A stretch of 10,808 nucleotides of DNA from CAJBLF01 sp041679065 (lineage in GTDB: Bacteria; Patescibacteriota; Gracilibacteria; Absconditabacterales; Absconditicoccaceae). A program made the translations under genes and the position numbers. Below, one piece after another: positions 1-6,447 of the stretch. Position 1 is the stretch's first letter; every line of letters starts with the position of its first letter. The notes beneath the pieces are model-generated. The model saw nothing but the letters and a program-made list of their open reading frames with translations, was not told the origin of the DNA and made no database searches. The stretch is from contig JBBABI010000039.1 in the NCBI GenBank assembly GCA_041679065.1, positions 1 to 10,808 of the forward strand, given 5' to 3'.

Positions 1-1197
1 AATTCCTTGGTTGCTTTTGGTATGACATCACGGGTCGTACAGATCATCAATGGTAAAACCAGGACGCTTCCTATGAATCTCAATTGGCTGGAAATAGCCT
101 GTCTGTACATTTATGCAGATAAACTCCCAAAGAAACAATTACAACCGTTTCTTACTAAGATTAAAAATATCTTCAAGAAGAATGAAGCTGAAGCACTGGT
201 AATAGTGACTCTCGCAAAAAATTCAGGAGAATTGAGAGAACTTCTGATGAGAGAAGTTCCATATATCAAACACTTTCATCACTTCATGGATCTGGAATAT
301 TATACCAAGGAAGAAAACTTTCAAAAATTAAACCAGGAAAATCAGTATATTGTCATGCAATACCAAAGGAACGTGGTTTCGAAATCTGATTTTCGTCCCG
401 CTAAAATTCATCATCTCGTCCAGTATCATATTTTGGCGAAGCTTATGGGATATGGTGATGCGATGGAAGAAACACGAAATAATCTAAAACCACTTCTTGC
501 AAACGAAGAGGTTTCACTCTATGATATGCGTGATATATATGAGGTGATTCCATTTTCTTCCTTTGCCGATATCTGGTATGAAAAGCTAAAAACATCATGT
601 GACATCAATGATATTATGACAGCAGCGCGACTGACAGGAGAAGACAGATTCTTTGATCTCATAACTAACAATAGAGCAATCAATCAACCTATGTCAGGCG
701 AACATGTGGAGTATCTAGTTAAGTGTTATAAAGAAGAAAACGATGAACGGATTATTAGTATTCTCTGTACATTCTTTAAAACCCCTCCTCCTATCGCTTT
801 CTTCTATGTTATTGAAACATACCGTGTCTGCAGACATGAACGACTGCGGAGTATCGTGAAAAAAAACATTGATTGTTTTGAGAATGCTATGGAGGCGTAT
901 AAAATTGAACCCCATCCGGATTTCCTGCGAAAAATGAAAAAATACTGTAAGAATCTGAATGAAGCAAGAAGCGGATTTCTGGTTTCCAAAGATGAATACT
1001 TCTTTGTGACCCTCATGAAATTCCTTAAAGAAGATGTATACGGATATGAGGATGTCCTTGGTATCTACGAAAAACTTTGCCAGGAAGGTCCAATCTCATT
1101 GACTCAGAGATTACGTAGTTTCATCCAGCAAAATCTTCCGCGTTTCTGGTTGGACGGAAGAGAAACCAAAAAGAAACTTATGGAAATTTTACAATAA
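1..1197 (+). CDS. Hypothetical alpha-helical protein, open at the 5' end
   Basis: The frame is open from the first base of the window to TAA at 1195-1197, so the true start may lie upstream. In-window start candidates are TTG at 7 and ATG at 22. About 396 residues are visible. I do not recognise the family. The protein is hydrophilic and looks helix-rich, with many Lys/Glu/Leu segments such as LRELLMREVPYIKHF and EEVSLYDMRDIYEVI, which would fit a helical-repeat (solenoid) or scaffold protein; I see no catalytic motif, signal peptide or membrane segment. It has no in-frame TGA although it contains a dozen or more glycines, unlike every other gene here. An intrinsic terminator follows 5 bp after the stop, so it is the last gene of its transcript. 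That it is a real gene is secure from its length; its function is unknown. Confidence 0.8.
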   Translation, partial: NSLVAFGMTSRVVQIINGKTRTLPMNLNWLEIACLYIYADKLPKKQLQPFLTKIKNIFKKNEAEALVIVTLAKNSGELRELLMREVPYIKHFHHFMDLEYYTKEENFQKLNQENQYIVMQYQRNVVSKSDFRPAKIHHLVQYHILAKLMGYGDAMEETRNNLKPLLANEEVSLYDMRDIYEVIPFSSFADIWYEKLKTSCDINDIMTAARLTGEDRFFDLITNNRAINQPMSGEHVEYLVKCYKEENDERIISILCTFFKTPPPIAFFYVIETYRVCRHERLRSIVKKNIDCFENAMEAYKIEPHPDFLRKMKKYCKNLNEARSGFLVSKDEYFFVTLMKFLKEDVYGYEDVLGIYEKLCQEGPISLTQRLRSFIQQNLPRFWLDGRETKKKLMEILQ

Positions 1198-1202
1198 TGA
1201 AT

Positions 1203-1226
1203 GGGGGATATATTCCCCCTTTTTTT
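1203..1226 (+). terminator. Intrinsic terminator after the first gene
   Basis: A perfect 6-bp stem, GGGGGA (1203-1208) with TCCCCC (1214-1219), encloses a 5-nt TATAT loop and is followed directly by seven T residues (1220-1226). It starts 5 bp after the TAA of the first gene and is the clearest Rho-independent terminator in the window. It separates that gene from the YunG-like gene, which has its own promoter-like sequence just downstream. Confidence 0.85.
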
Positions 1227-1237
1227 GTTCTCATCCA

Positions 1238-1267
1238 TTGACATTTATCTTTAAATCACTACATAAA
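1238..1267 (+). promoter_or_regulatory. Candidate sigma-70-type promoter of the YunG-like gene
   Basis: A consensus -35 hexamer TTGACA (1238-1243) is followed after 18 bp by CATAAA (1262-1267), a 4/6 match to TATAAT. It lies between the terminator of the preceding gene and ATG 1294. A start of transcription near 1274 would leave a leader of about 20 nt. The -10 match is only fair. Confidence 0.45.
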
Positions 1268-1293
1268 TAGTGGTTTTATTCTTGAATTTGGAA

Positions 1294-1698
1294 ATGGATA
1301 TTTCATTACAAAACTTTTCTCAAATTATCAAAACCTGTCGGAGCAAAGAAACATCCTGAGATCCGGAACGTCGATTTGACAAGAATCCTTCATACAGACA
1401 ATGTCAGGTTACTGCCCTGCTTGCACATGAGATTTTGGGATTATTGGTGTATGTAGAAAAACTAACACTTGAAAACAATTATACGGGGTATCATTATTTC
1501 AATAAAGATAAAGGTAATCTTTCTATTCGTTTCTGTGAAGAACAATTTACTAACGAGAAGGTCGTCGCAAGAAAACAGGAAAAGCTATTGGATGAAGAAA
1601 AAATCGCCGCTCTCCTAGAAATATACCCAGAAACCAAGCAAAAATATGAGTTGCTTCGCCAGAAATTCCAAGAACAGCTCAACGTAGTGCTTCAATAA
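1294..1698 (+). CDS. YunG-like small protein
   Basis: A 134-aa protein read from ATG 1294 to TAA 1696-1698, with one in-frame TGA (1357, Gly22). The N-terminal half follows the pattern I know from the YunG family of uncharacterised bacterial proteins: KETSGDPE (18-25) then NPSYRQCQVTALLAHEILG (31-49), matching the family's 'SKET..dP..W..NPa.GQCAVTAL...d..GG' signature. It then has YHYFN (66-70), like the conserved histidine-containing segment of the family. The family function is unknown. The Gln-Cys (36-37) and a later His are suggestive of a catalytic site, but that is my inference. The usual Gly-Gly after the VTAL helix reads Gly-Leu here, and the C-terminal third is charged and probably helical. 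ATG 1294 is preferred because the promoter candidate lies just upstream and the family match starts a few residues after it; GTG 1270 is an alternative. Confidence 0.72.
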
Positions 1699-1703
1699 GA
1701 AAA

Positions 1704-1815
1704 ATGGTTGCATTACTACATATTACTACAGGTCGTAAACAATCTGTAACCATCTGAGGCTACCTGCCTACTCCACAGTCCCGGGGTGTAGCTGGACAGG
1801 CAGACCTGAGACCAT
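1704..1815 (+). ncRNA. Structured, GC-rich intergenic element (possible small RNA or leader)
   Basis: The gap between the YunG-like and HAD-like genes contains two stem candidates. ATGGTTGCA (1704-1712) pairs with TGTAACCAT (1745-1753), nine pairs with one G-U, around a tandem TTACTACA repeat. Further on, CTGCCT (1764-1769) and GTCC (1778-1781) pair with the contiguous GGAC-AGGCAG (1794-1803), and AGG (1757-1759) may extend this with CCT (1805-1807). A second ACCAT (1811-1815) could compete for ATGGT at 1704, which would give two alternative folds. The 60 bases around 1754-1810 are much richer in G+C than the flanks. It is not a tRNA: there is no T-arm or anticodon arm. It could be a leader of the HAD-like gene, a small RNA, or a relic of a mobile sequence. 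The strand is assumed from the downstream gene. Confidence 0.3.
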
Positions 1816-1835
1816 TTTATTATCTATACCTTATC

Positions 1836-2654
1836 ATGAAACCAGAACGACTCAAATCTCACGCGCATGACTTCGATTCCAATGTCCTCTTTACAAAAAC
1901 GCCTATTTTCTTGTTACAAAAAGATTGAAAGGAGTGGACAAAAGTCGAGGTTACCCAAAAGGAATTCGATGATATAATTGTGGATGGTAAGGAATATAGG
2001 TATGTCAATGATAGCTTCGATGATTCGGTGTTTCGTTTCAGGGAACACGGCGACTTCATGAAACAGTTGCTTGATGCTCTCCAGAACGAAAGATTCGGAC
2101 CGAGTTGGGAGCCTTTTCTGGACGCAACGAAAAACGCCTATCCTACATCCATCATTACCGCACGTGGACAACCGATGAACGAACTCAGAGAAGGACACAG
2201 ACATATCATCTACGAAATATTGGAACCCAGCGATAGAGAGATGCTGATAGAGAATATGAGGAAGAATCTCTCCCTAAAGACCAAAAATCAAGACCTCCTG
2301 ATCAAGAGATATCTAGAGAATAATCTCTATCTCCCTGTCAGCAGCGACGAATTTCTTAAAGAATTTAGCACAAGTTATTTGGTCCCCATGAACATTAGGA
2401 AAAATATGGGCTTCCAAAAATTTGTAGGACATGTGAATGATCTTTTCACCTCATATTATAGTGATGAATTTCGCGATTACAAAAAATTCAGCGTCTGATT
2501 TAGCGATGATACTTCAGCAAATATTGATCAGATGGAACACTTCATCCAGAACAATTTATTGGAAAAATGGCCTCAGACAAAATTCGTACTCTACAATACG
2601 AATCATGTTCATAATATACAAAAAATTATTCTACAAAGTGGAGATCAATCCTAA
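1836..2654 (+). CDS. HAD-superfamily-like hydrolase
   Basis: A 272-aa protein read from ATG 1836 to TAA 2652-2654 with in-frame TGA at 1926 (Gly31) and 2496 (Gly221). The HAD motifs are in the expected order: motif I HDFDSNVLF (Asp12 nucleophile, Asp14 acid/base), motif II TSIITAR with Thr108, Lys216/217 as motif III candidates, and motif IV GFSDD (221-225), whose Gly is a TGA. A long cap-like insertion lies between motifs II and III (about 112-210). The segment after motif I (KTPIFLLQKDGKEW, then a region around 'GKEYRYVNDSFDDS') resembles HAD-like proteins of unknown substrate annotated in phages and candidate-phyla bacteria. It is presumably a cytosolic, Mg-dependent phosphatase or phosphotransferase; the substrate cannot be named. 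It overlaps the convergent flavodoxin gene by 24 bp. Start choice is supported by motif I beginning 12 residues in; the alternative methionines lie after it. Confidence 0.75.
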
Positions 2655-3119
2655 GGATTTGAGAAATTCAGATAGCTTTTCTTGATACGTATTTTTGGTA
2701 ATTTCTTTACTGAGAAAGCTGATGATGCCGATCGGCTTTTTTCAACAAACATTCGCCATATCCTGGAATGTGCTTTCCGCGCCTTTGCTGGCCAGGGTAC
2801 AGAAAAAAACAAGTTCTTTGGGTAATTTTTCCTTATATTCCTCTAGATATGTCCTGATAGCTGTCGCCATCGTAAAGTCCCGTACCGGTGTCCCGATCAT
2901 CACCATGTCGTAAGTAGCCGGATCTTTGGTAGGCGTCTGTATTTTAGTAAATCTTTTCAATGCAGCATCTTTGCCTGCAAGAATATATCAACATATCCCG
3001 GATCTTTTTTTGGTATCGATAATCTCCTCGGAATCAGCTTTGATCTGCAAAGCTATGGATTCAGCGAGTTTTCTGGTGGTTCACGATCTGGAATAATAGG
3101 TTACAAGAATCTTTAACAT
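2631..3119 (-). CDS. Flavodoxin-like protein
   Basis: A 162-aa protein from ATG at 3117-3119 to TAG at 2631-2633, with in-frame TGA giving Gly13, Gly44 and Gly126. The N-terminus is a typical flavodoxin first strand and FMN phosphate loop, MLKILVTYYSRSGTTRKLAE (1-20); Gly13 within S-R-S-G-T-T is a TGA codon (3081-3083). YDMVMIGTPVRDFTM (70-84) is the second FMN-contacting strand and loop, and LVFFCTLASKGAE (103-115) the third. The length fits a short-chain flavodoxin or flavodoxin-domain protein. It should carry FMN and transfer electrons or reduce a substrate in the cytosol. It lies 76 bp downstream of thyX on the same strand, and ThyX itself needs reduced FAD, so co-transcription and a shared redox role are possible but unproven. 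Its 3' end overlaps the convergent HAD-like gene by 24 bp. Confidence 0.88.
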
Positions 3120-3154
3120 AAAGAAGAAGTTGAAAAATTGAAAGGTGGAAACAT

Positions 3155-3190
3155 TGTCATTGCGAACGCCTAAGCGGACTCGCAAAGACA
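3155..3190. repeat. Inverted repeat between thyX and the flavodoxin gene
   Basis: Arms TGTCATTGCGA (3155-3165) and TCGCAAAGACA (3180-3190) are complementary at 10 of 11 positions, with a further inner CGC/GCG pair (3167-3169 with 3174-3176) around a CTAA loop. The 'GTCATTGCGA' arm looks like dispersed REP-type palindromes seen in many bacterial genomes. It begins 5 bp past the thyX stop. There is no T-run on the minus-strand side, so it is not a standard terminator; it may stabilise the thyX 3' end, partly attenuate read-through, or simply be a dispersed repeat. Confidence 0.55.
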
Positions 3191-3195
3191 CGATA

Positions 3196-4860
3196 TTATG
3201 TTATTCACAATGCCGCTTTCTTCGCTGCGGATTTCTCTTCTTGTTCTTTCCTGGAACTTTCGGCGTGTTCTCAGCATCTGATATATTGAGCGAATATCGG
3301 CGCAATTTTCTGGATCTCATGATAGACGTCGATGAAGAGATTTCTGTAGCTAAAATGTCCTTGAGGCGTAGTGCGAAGTTCGATGATATATGCGATCTCT
3401 CCTGGATGCATTTCATAGGTCGTCCTCACGAGATGCCCTAATGCTCAGACATATTGCGAAACATACTTATTATCTTGAATCACTTTTCTTGCGAGCAACG
3501 TCACTTTGGTCATAATAGCATCGTATGCTTTTTTGAAGGTCTCCATGCCAGGCAAATCGATGTATTCCGGATAATCATAGCCATAAATTGCGCCCACTCA
3601 TTGGAATAACTGGGGTGCCGCTCTATGTCTCTGGATATCACGATATGCTCAGAAATCCATCAGGAATTCCATCAGCAGCGTCGTGTGCTGCAATGCCCTT
3701 GGCATCCTATCAAATGGTCCTCTATCGCCTAATGCTGCTTTCATAATTTCTTCCTTCTTGTCTTTCGTCATGGTTTGAACAAGTTCAAGCGCATGCGTGT
3801 AACTGAATCCGGCTTTTCCTCCTTCTTCAAAGAGGATGCTGGCCAGGATATGATCATCCAGATTTTGATAGCAGATAATCTTATATTTCTTTTCATTTGC
3901 GATGCCCTGATATATGGTATCGTCGAACGCTTTCGGGAAAAGCTTGTCTATCTCCTGATCAACTTTTTCTCTTCTGATTTTTTCGTATGCATTTTCTCCG
4001 ACATGTTTGAGCAGTCCTGGAGAAAGTTTCAGTGCTTCTTCATGCATCGCCTGAGCCACAATTCTCACTTCTTCCAAGGGATGTGATAACATAGAGGTCA
4101 AATGTGTTTCCATGGTTCTCGTGGAAAAAGACGCTCAAAGCGAGGTAGCCACGTTACAAGGCAGGACGTATCTGATGATGTCAAACACCTTTGCATTCAG
4201 GGTATTCTCATACGCTTTCTCATTGGAGAAATCTTCTTTTTTCAGGATGGCATTCGCTTCAAGCGCCACCTTAACGACAGGTGCGAATGTTTCGTTGGTC
4301 TCTATCAATTCATTGCAGACTTCAATAATCTCTTTTCCGTAACGGGAATCTTTTATCTGATCGGGAAAGATTAGATTCTCTTTGCCGAAATGGATATATC
4401 TGGTGGATTTCTCTTGGAAATTCCCAAGACAAGGAAAAGGAGATTCAATGATTTTGGTAAATGTCTCGGAAACTCATTCCACGGCGATCCTGATAGTATC
4501 AGAGTCTTTGAGCGAGCTATGTCCGTAATCCACTCACCATTTCTTGAGGAACTCCGAGGATTTATTTTCGAAATAATCTAATTTGAGGCTGGATTGATTC
4601 TCTATAGCAGCAGCTAAATCATCGATGCTTACATACTCTTGGGGTGCGATCAATCATTTTTCCAATGCCTTCTTCTGATCTTCAAAGAGCTGGAGAAATC
4701 TGTCTCTCAGCGACACGTGCGTCCTAGAATATTGCCCCACAAGAAATGCCCGGAATTGGCTTGATAAGGTATTTTTGGCACAATAGACATTTTTATCTAC
4801 ATTGGTAAAGAAATAGCCCAAAACTATCGTTTCGTTTGAGCTATAATTGCCCTTGCTCAT
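3196..4860 (-). CDS. thyX: Flavin-dependent thymidylate synthase, long two-domain form
   Basis: A 554-aa protein from ATG 4858-4860 to TAA 3196-3198, containing nine in-frame TGA codons (4654, 4534, 4474, 4135, 3649, 3598, 3445, 3271, 3205). ThyX methylates dUMP to dTMP using methylene-tetrahydrofolate, FAD and NAD(P)H. Ordinary ThyX is 200-300 aa; this resembles the double-length form annotated in candidate-phyla bacteria. Domain 1 has SRT (44-46 region), YGHSSLKDSDTIR (112-124) and FQEKSTRY (148-155), the latter matching the 'NExSxRY' end of the ThyX motif, but no RHR. Domain 2 has YRDIQRHRAAPQ (406-417), with the RHR signature at 411-413 but no following Ser-Arg-Tyr, then YIIELRTTPQGHFSYR (491-506), the C-terminal ELR/GH element. 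The full site may therefore be shared between the halves. ATG 4888-4890 would add ten residues; 4860 is chosen because the upstream one lies within a promoter-like repeat. Confidence 0.92.
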
Positions 4861-4885
4861 ATAAGGGGCAAGTGTTCAGGTAATT

Positions 4886-4931
4886 GTCATGATAGAGCAT
4901 AATTAGATAAATATGGTCATGCCAGAGCATA
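4886..4931. repeat. Pair of operator-like direct repeats upstream of thyX
   Basis: GTCATGATAGAGCATA (4886-4901) and GTCATGCCAGAGCATA (4916-4931) match at 14 of 16 positions and are spaced exactly 30 bp apart, about three helical turns. On the minus strand each reads TATGCTCTnnCATGAC. The first covers the alternative thyX start codon; the second contains the candidate thyX -10 hexamer. Two copies on the same face of the DNA would suit a regulator, but a local duplication is equally possible. Confidence 0.45.
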
Positions 4932-4953
4932 CTTTTTAGCGAAGAAAATTCAA
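4926..4953 (-). promoter_or_regulatory. Candidate promoter of thyX
   Basis: On the minus strand TTGAAT (4948-4953) is followed after 16 bp by TATGCT (4926-4931). Transcription would start near 4919 and give a leader of about 60 nt to ATG 4860. The -10 hexamer lies inside the second copy of the 16-bp direct repeat, which would let a repeat-binding protein control it. Both hexamers are imperfect. Confidence 0.3.
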
Positions 4954-4983
4954 AGCAAATATTTGCATTTTTTTCTTTGTTTC

Positions 4984-5008
4984 CAAATTAAGTTTTCAAA
5001 TTAAGTTT
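4984..5008. repeat. Tandem 12-bp direct repeat in the divergent intergenic region
   Basis: CAAATTAAGTTT occurs at 4984-4995 and again at 4997-5008, separated by one T. It lies about 30 bp upstream of the candidate promoter of the + strand HAD gene. It may be an A/T-rich upstream element or operator pair; in such AT-rich DNA a chance slippage duplication cannot be excluded. Confidence 0.4.
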
Positions 5009-5018
5009 AAAAGAATGA

Positions 5019-5047
5019 TTGCATTATCATTAGGAAAACACTATATT
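5019..5047 (+). promoter_or_regulatory. Candidate promoter of the HAD/kinase gene pair
   Basis: TTGCAT (5019-5024) and TATATT (5042-5047) are separated by 17 bp, the optimal spacing, with four and five matches to the consensus hexamers. Transcription would start near 5054, leaving a leader of about 54 nt before ATG 5108. The leader shows no clear Shine-Dalgarno sequence. Confidence 0.45.
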
Positions 5048-5107
5048 CAGTTTACACATACATTTAGATACTCATCAAATCATTTTTACCTTTTAAGGGT
5101 TTAATCA

Positions 5108-5725
5108 ATGGATTATGAAGTAATACTCTTTGACTTTGACTGAGTTCTTTGTGAAGATTATTTTTATAACAATCTTCTGGAACATTATCCCCACGTATCT
5201 GAATATATCCAGACAAAAATATTCAGAGGCAATAGTGATATTCCCGACCTTTGGATGAAAAACATCATGTCTATGAATGATGTAAATAAACATATAAGCG
5301 ACAATACATGAATAGAACTTAAACTACTTTCCAATCTTTTTGAGGAAAGTGTTAAAAACATGAAAATAAATAAAGGTTTACTTTCTATCGCTTCCCAACT
5401 CAAAAAACAATGAAGAAAGATTGCATTAGTAACTAATAATATGGATGTATTTGATAAAATAACTGTACCTCATAATACATTACACGAGGTATTCCCTATA
5501 ATAATAAATTCCTGTAATTATGGAGTTCTCAAACATGAAGAAAACGGGAAATTATTTGATATTGTGATGGGTAAACTCTGACACACTGAGTATAACAAGG
5601 TACTTTTAATCGATGATTCCAAGAAAGCGCGTGAAACATTTGAAAAAAAATGATGAAAAACATTTGCCTATTCAACGTTTGATGAATTTTACCTTCGAGC
5701 CAAAAACAATCTCTCTATACAGTAG
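5108..5725 (+). CDS. HAD-family phosphatase-like protein
   Basis: A 205-aa protein from ATG 5108 to TAG 5723-5725 with six in-frame TGA codons (5141, 5309, 5411, 5579, 5651, 5654). Motif I is LFDFDGVLCED (7-17), with Asp9 as nucleophile, Asp11 as acid/base and Gly12 encoded by TGA; a stop here would leave only eleven residues, so this is strong evidence for the glycine code. Motif II is ALVTNN (Thr109), motif III is probably Lys142 or Lys148, and motif IV is LLIDDS (Asp169-Asp170); GGKTFAYSTFDEF follows, as in subfamily I HADs with a short helical cap (about 18-85). The class dephosphorylates small metabolites including nucleotides; the substrate is not evident. It is 41 bp upstream of the kinase-like gene and divergent from thyX, which makes a nucleotide substrate plausible but not shown. 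Confidence 0.85.
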
Positions 5726-5766
5726 TTACTAATCTTTATATATTTGAAAAATAACCCTATATACCT

Positions 5767-6447
5767 ATGGCTTCTCTAGACACATCACACCATAACAATA
5801 TAGATGCTCTAATTTTTTTCATAGAATGAATTATAGGTGCAGGTAAAACTACTTTAATCCAATCCTTAGACTTGGATAATTTTCAAAAAATACAAGAATA
5901 CAAAAATTTTGCATTATGACATCAAAACTTCCCAAAATTTCCCTACAAGTCTAGAGAAGAAGCATTAGCTTCAATAGATTTTTTTATCGATCTAGAAACC
6001 AAACGCCGGGAAAGTAGATGAGAAAATAAAAACGCTATTTTTGATAGATCTTTGTTAAGTTGTTTTGCTTTTTCGTATGCAACTAGAGCGTTTCCTTTTG
6101 TAGAACATAATATTTATAAGGAAACTATCCAAAAATTTACAAAATTGTACAAAAGAAAAAAGTTTGCTTTACCTAATGCCTGCTTCTATCTAAATATAGA
6201 TCATAACACCTCTATAACACGTGCAAAAAAAAGATGAACATATACGGGGGATTATTTCTCTGATCCTAATTTCAATGCTCAATTACTCTCCTATTATGAT
6301 AAATTCGCTCTACAATCTCCTTATTTTAAAAAGATAGACTGAACATTGCCGCCAACAATCGTCCATGATTTAATTTTTGATGAGATCAAAAAGATAACGA
6401 GCAATGACCTAATAGATGTGTTTGGGATAGCAGATACTATAGATTAG
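5767..6447 (+). CDS. P-loop kinase, deoxynucleoside/thymidylate kinase-like
   Basis: A 226-aa protein from ATG 5767 to TAG 6445-6447 with in-frame TGA at 5827, 5917, 6019, 6235 and 6340. The Walker A motif is EGIIGAGKTTL (20-30); its first Gly (21) is a TGA codon, so the enzyme would be dead under the standard code. FDRSLLSCF (92-100) matches the 'DRS' catalytic/substrate segment of deoxynucleoside kinases and thymidylate kinases. NACFYLNID (137-145) is the strand after which a lid follows, ITRAKKRGTYTGDYF (150-164), rich in Arg/Lys as expected for a phosphate-binding lid. It should transfer phosphate from ATP to a nucleoside or nucleotide. Proximity to thyX suggests the thymidine pathway, but another small-molecule P-loop kinase is possible. 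Its 3' end overlaps the convergent glycosyltransferase gene by 11 bp. It is probably co-transcribed with the HAD gene before it. Confidence 0.82.

Noticed and set aside
1754..1815. A tRNA-like string starting GGGGTGTAGCTGG.
   Set aside because: No anticodon arm, T-arm or matching acceptor 3' strand can be formed; only the first bases resemble a tRNA.
2437..2913. Two + strand frames (2437-2685 and 2695-2913).
   Set aside because: The first is out of frame with the HAD gene, which continues through TGA 2496 to 2654; the second is antisense to the flavodoxin gene.
3145..4374. Several open stretches on the + strand (3145-3441, 3775-4086, 4102-4374).
   Set aside because: They lie antisense inside thyX, have no family resemblance, and are by-products of its codon pattern.
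5141..5143. TGA as tryptophan (code 4) or as a selenocysteine codon.
   Set aside because: The position is the Gly of DFDGV; Trp or Sec there would break the motif, TGG is used normally for Trp, and no selenocysteine element is evident. The same holds at 5827 and 3081.
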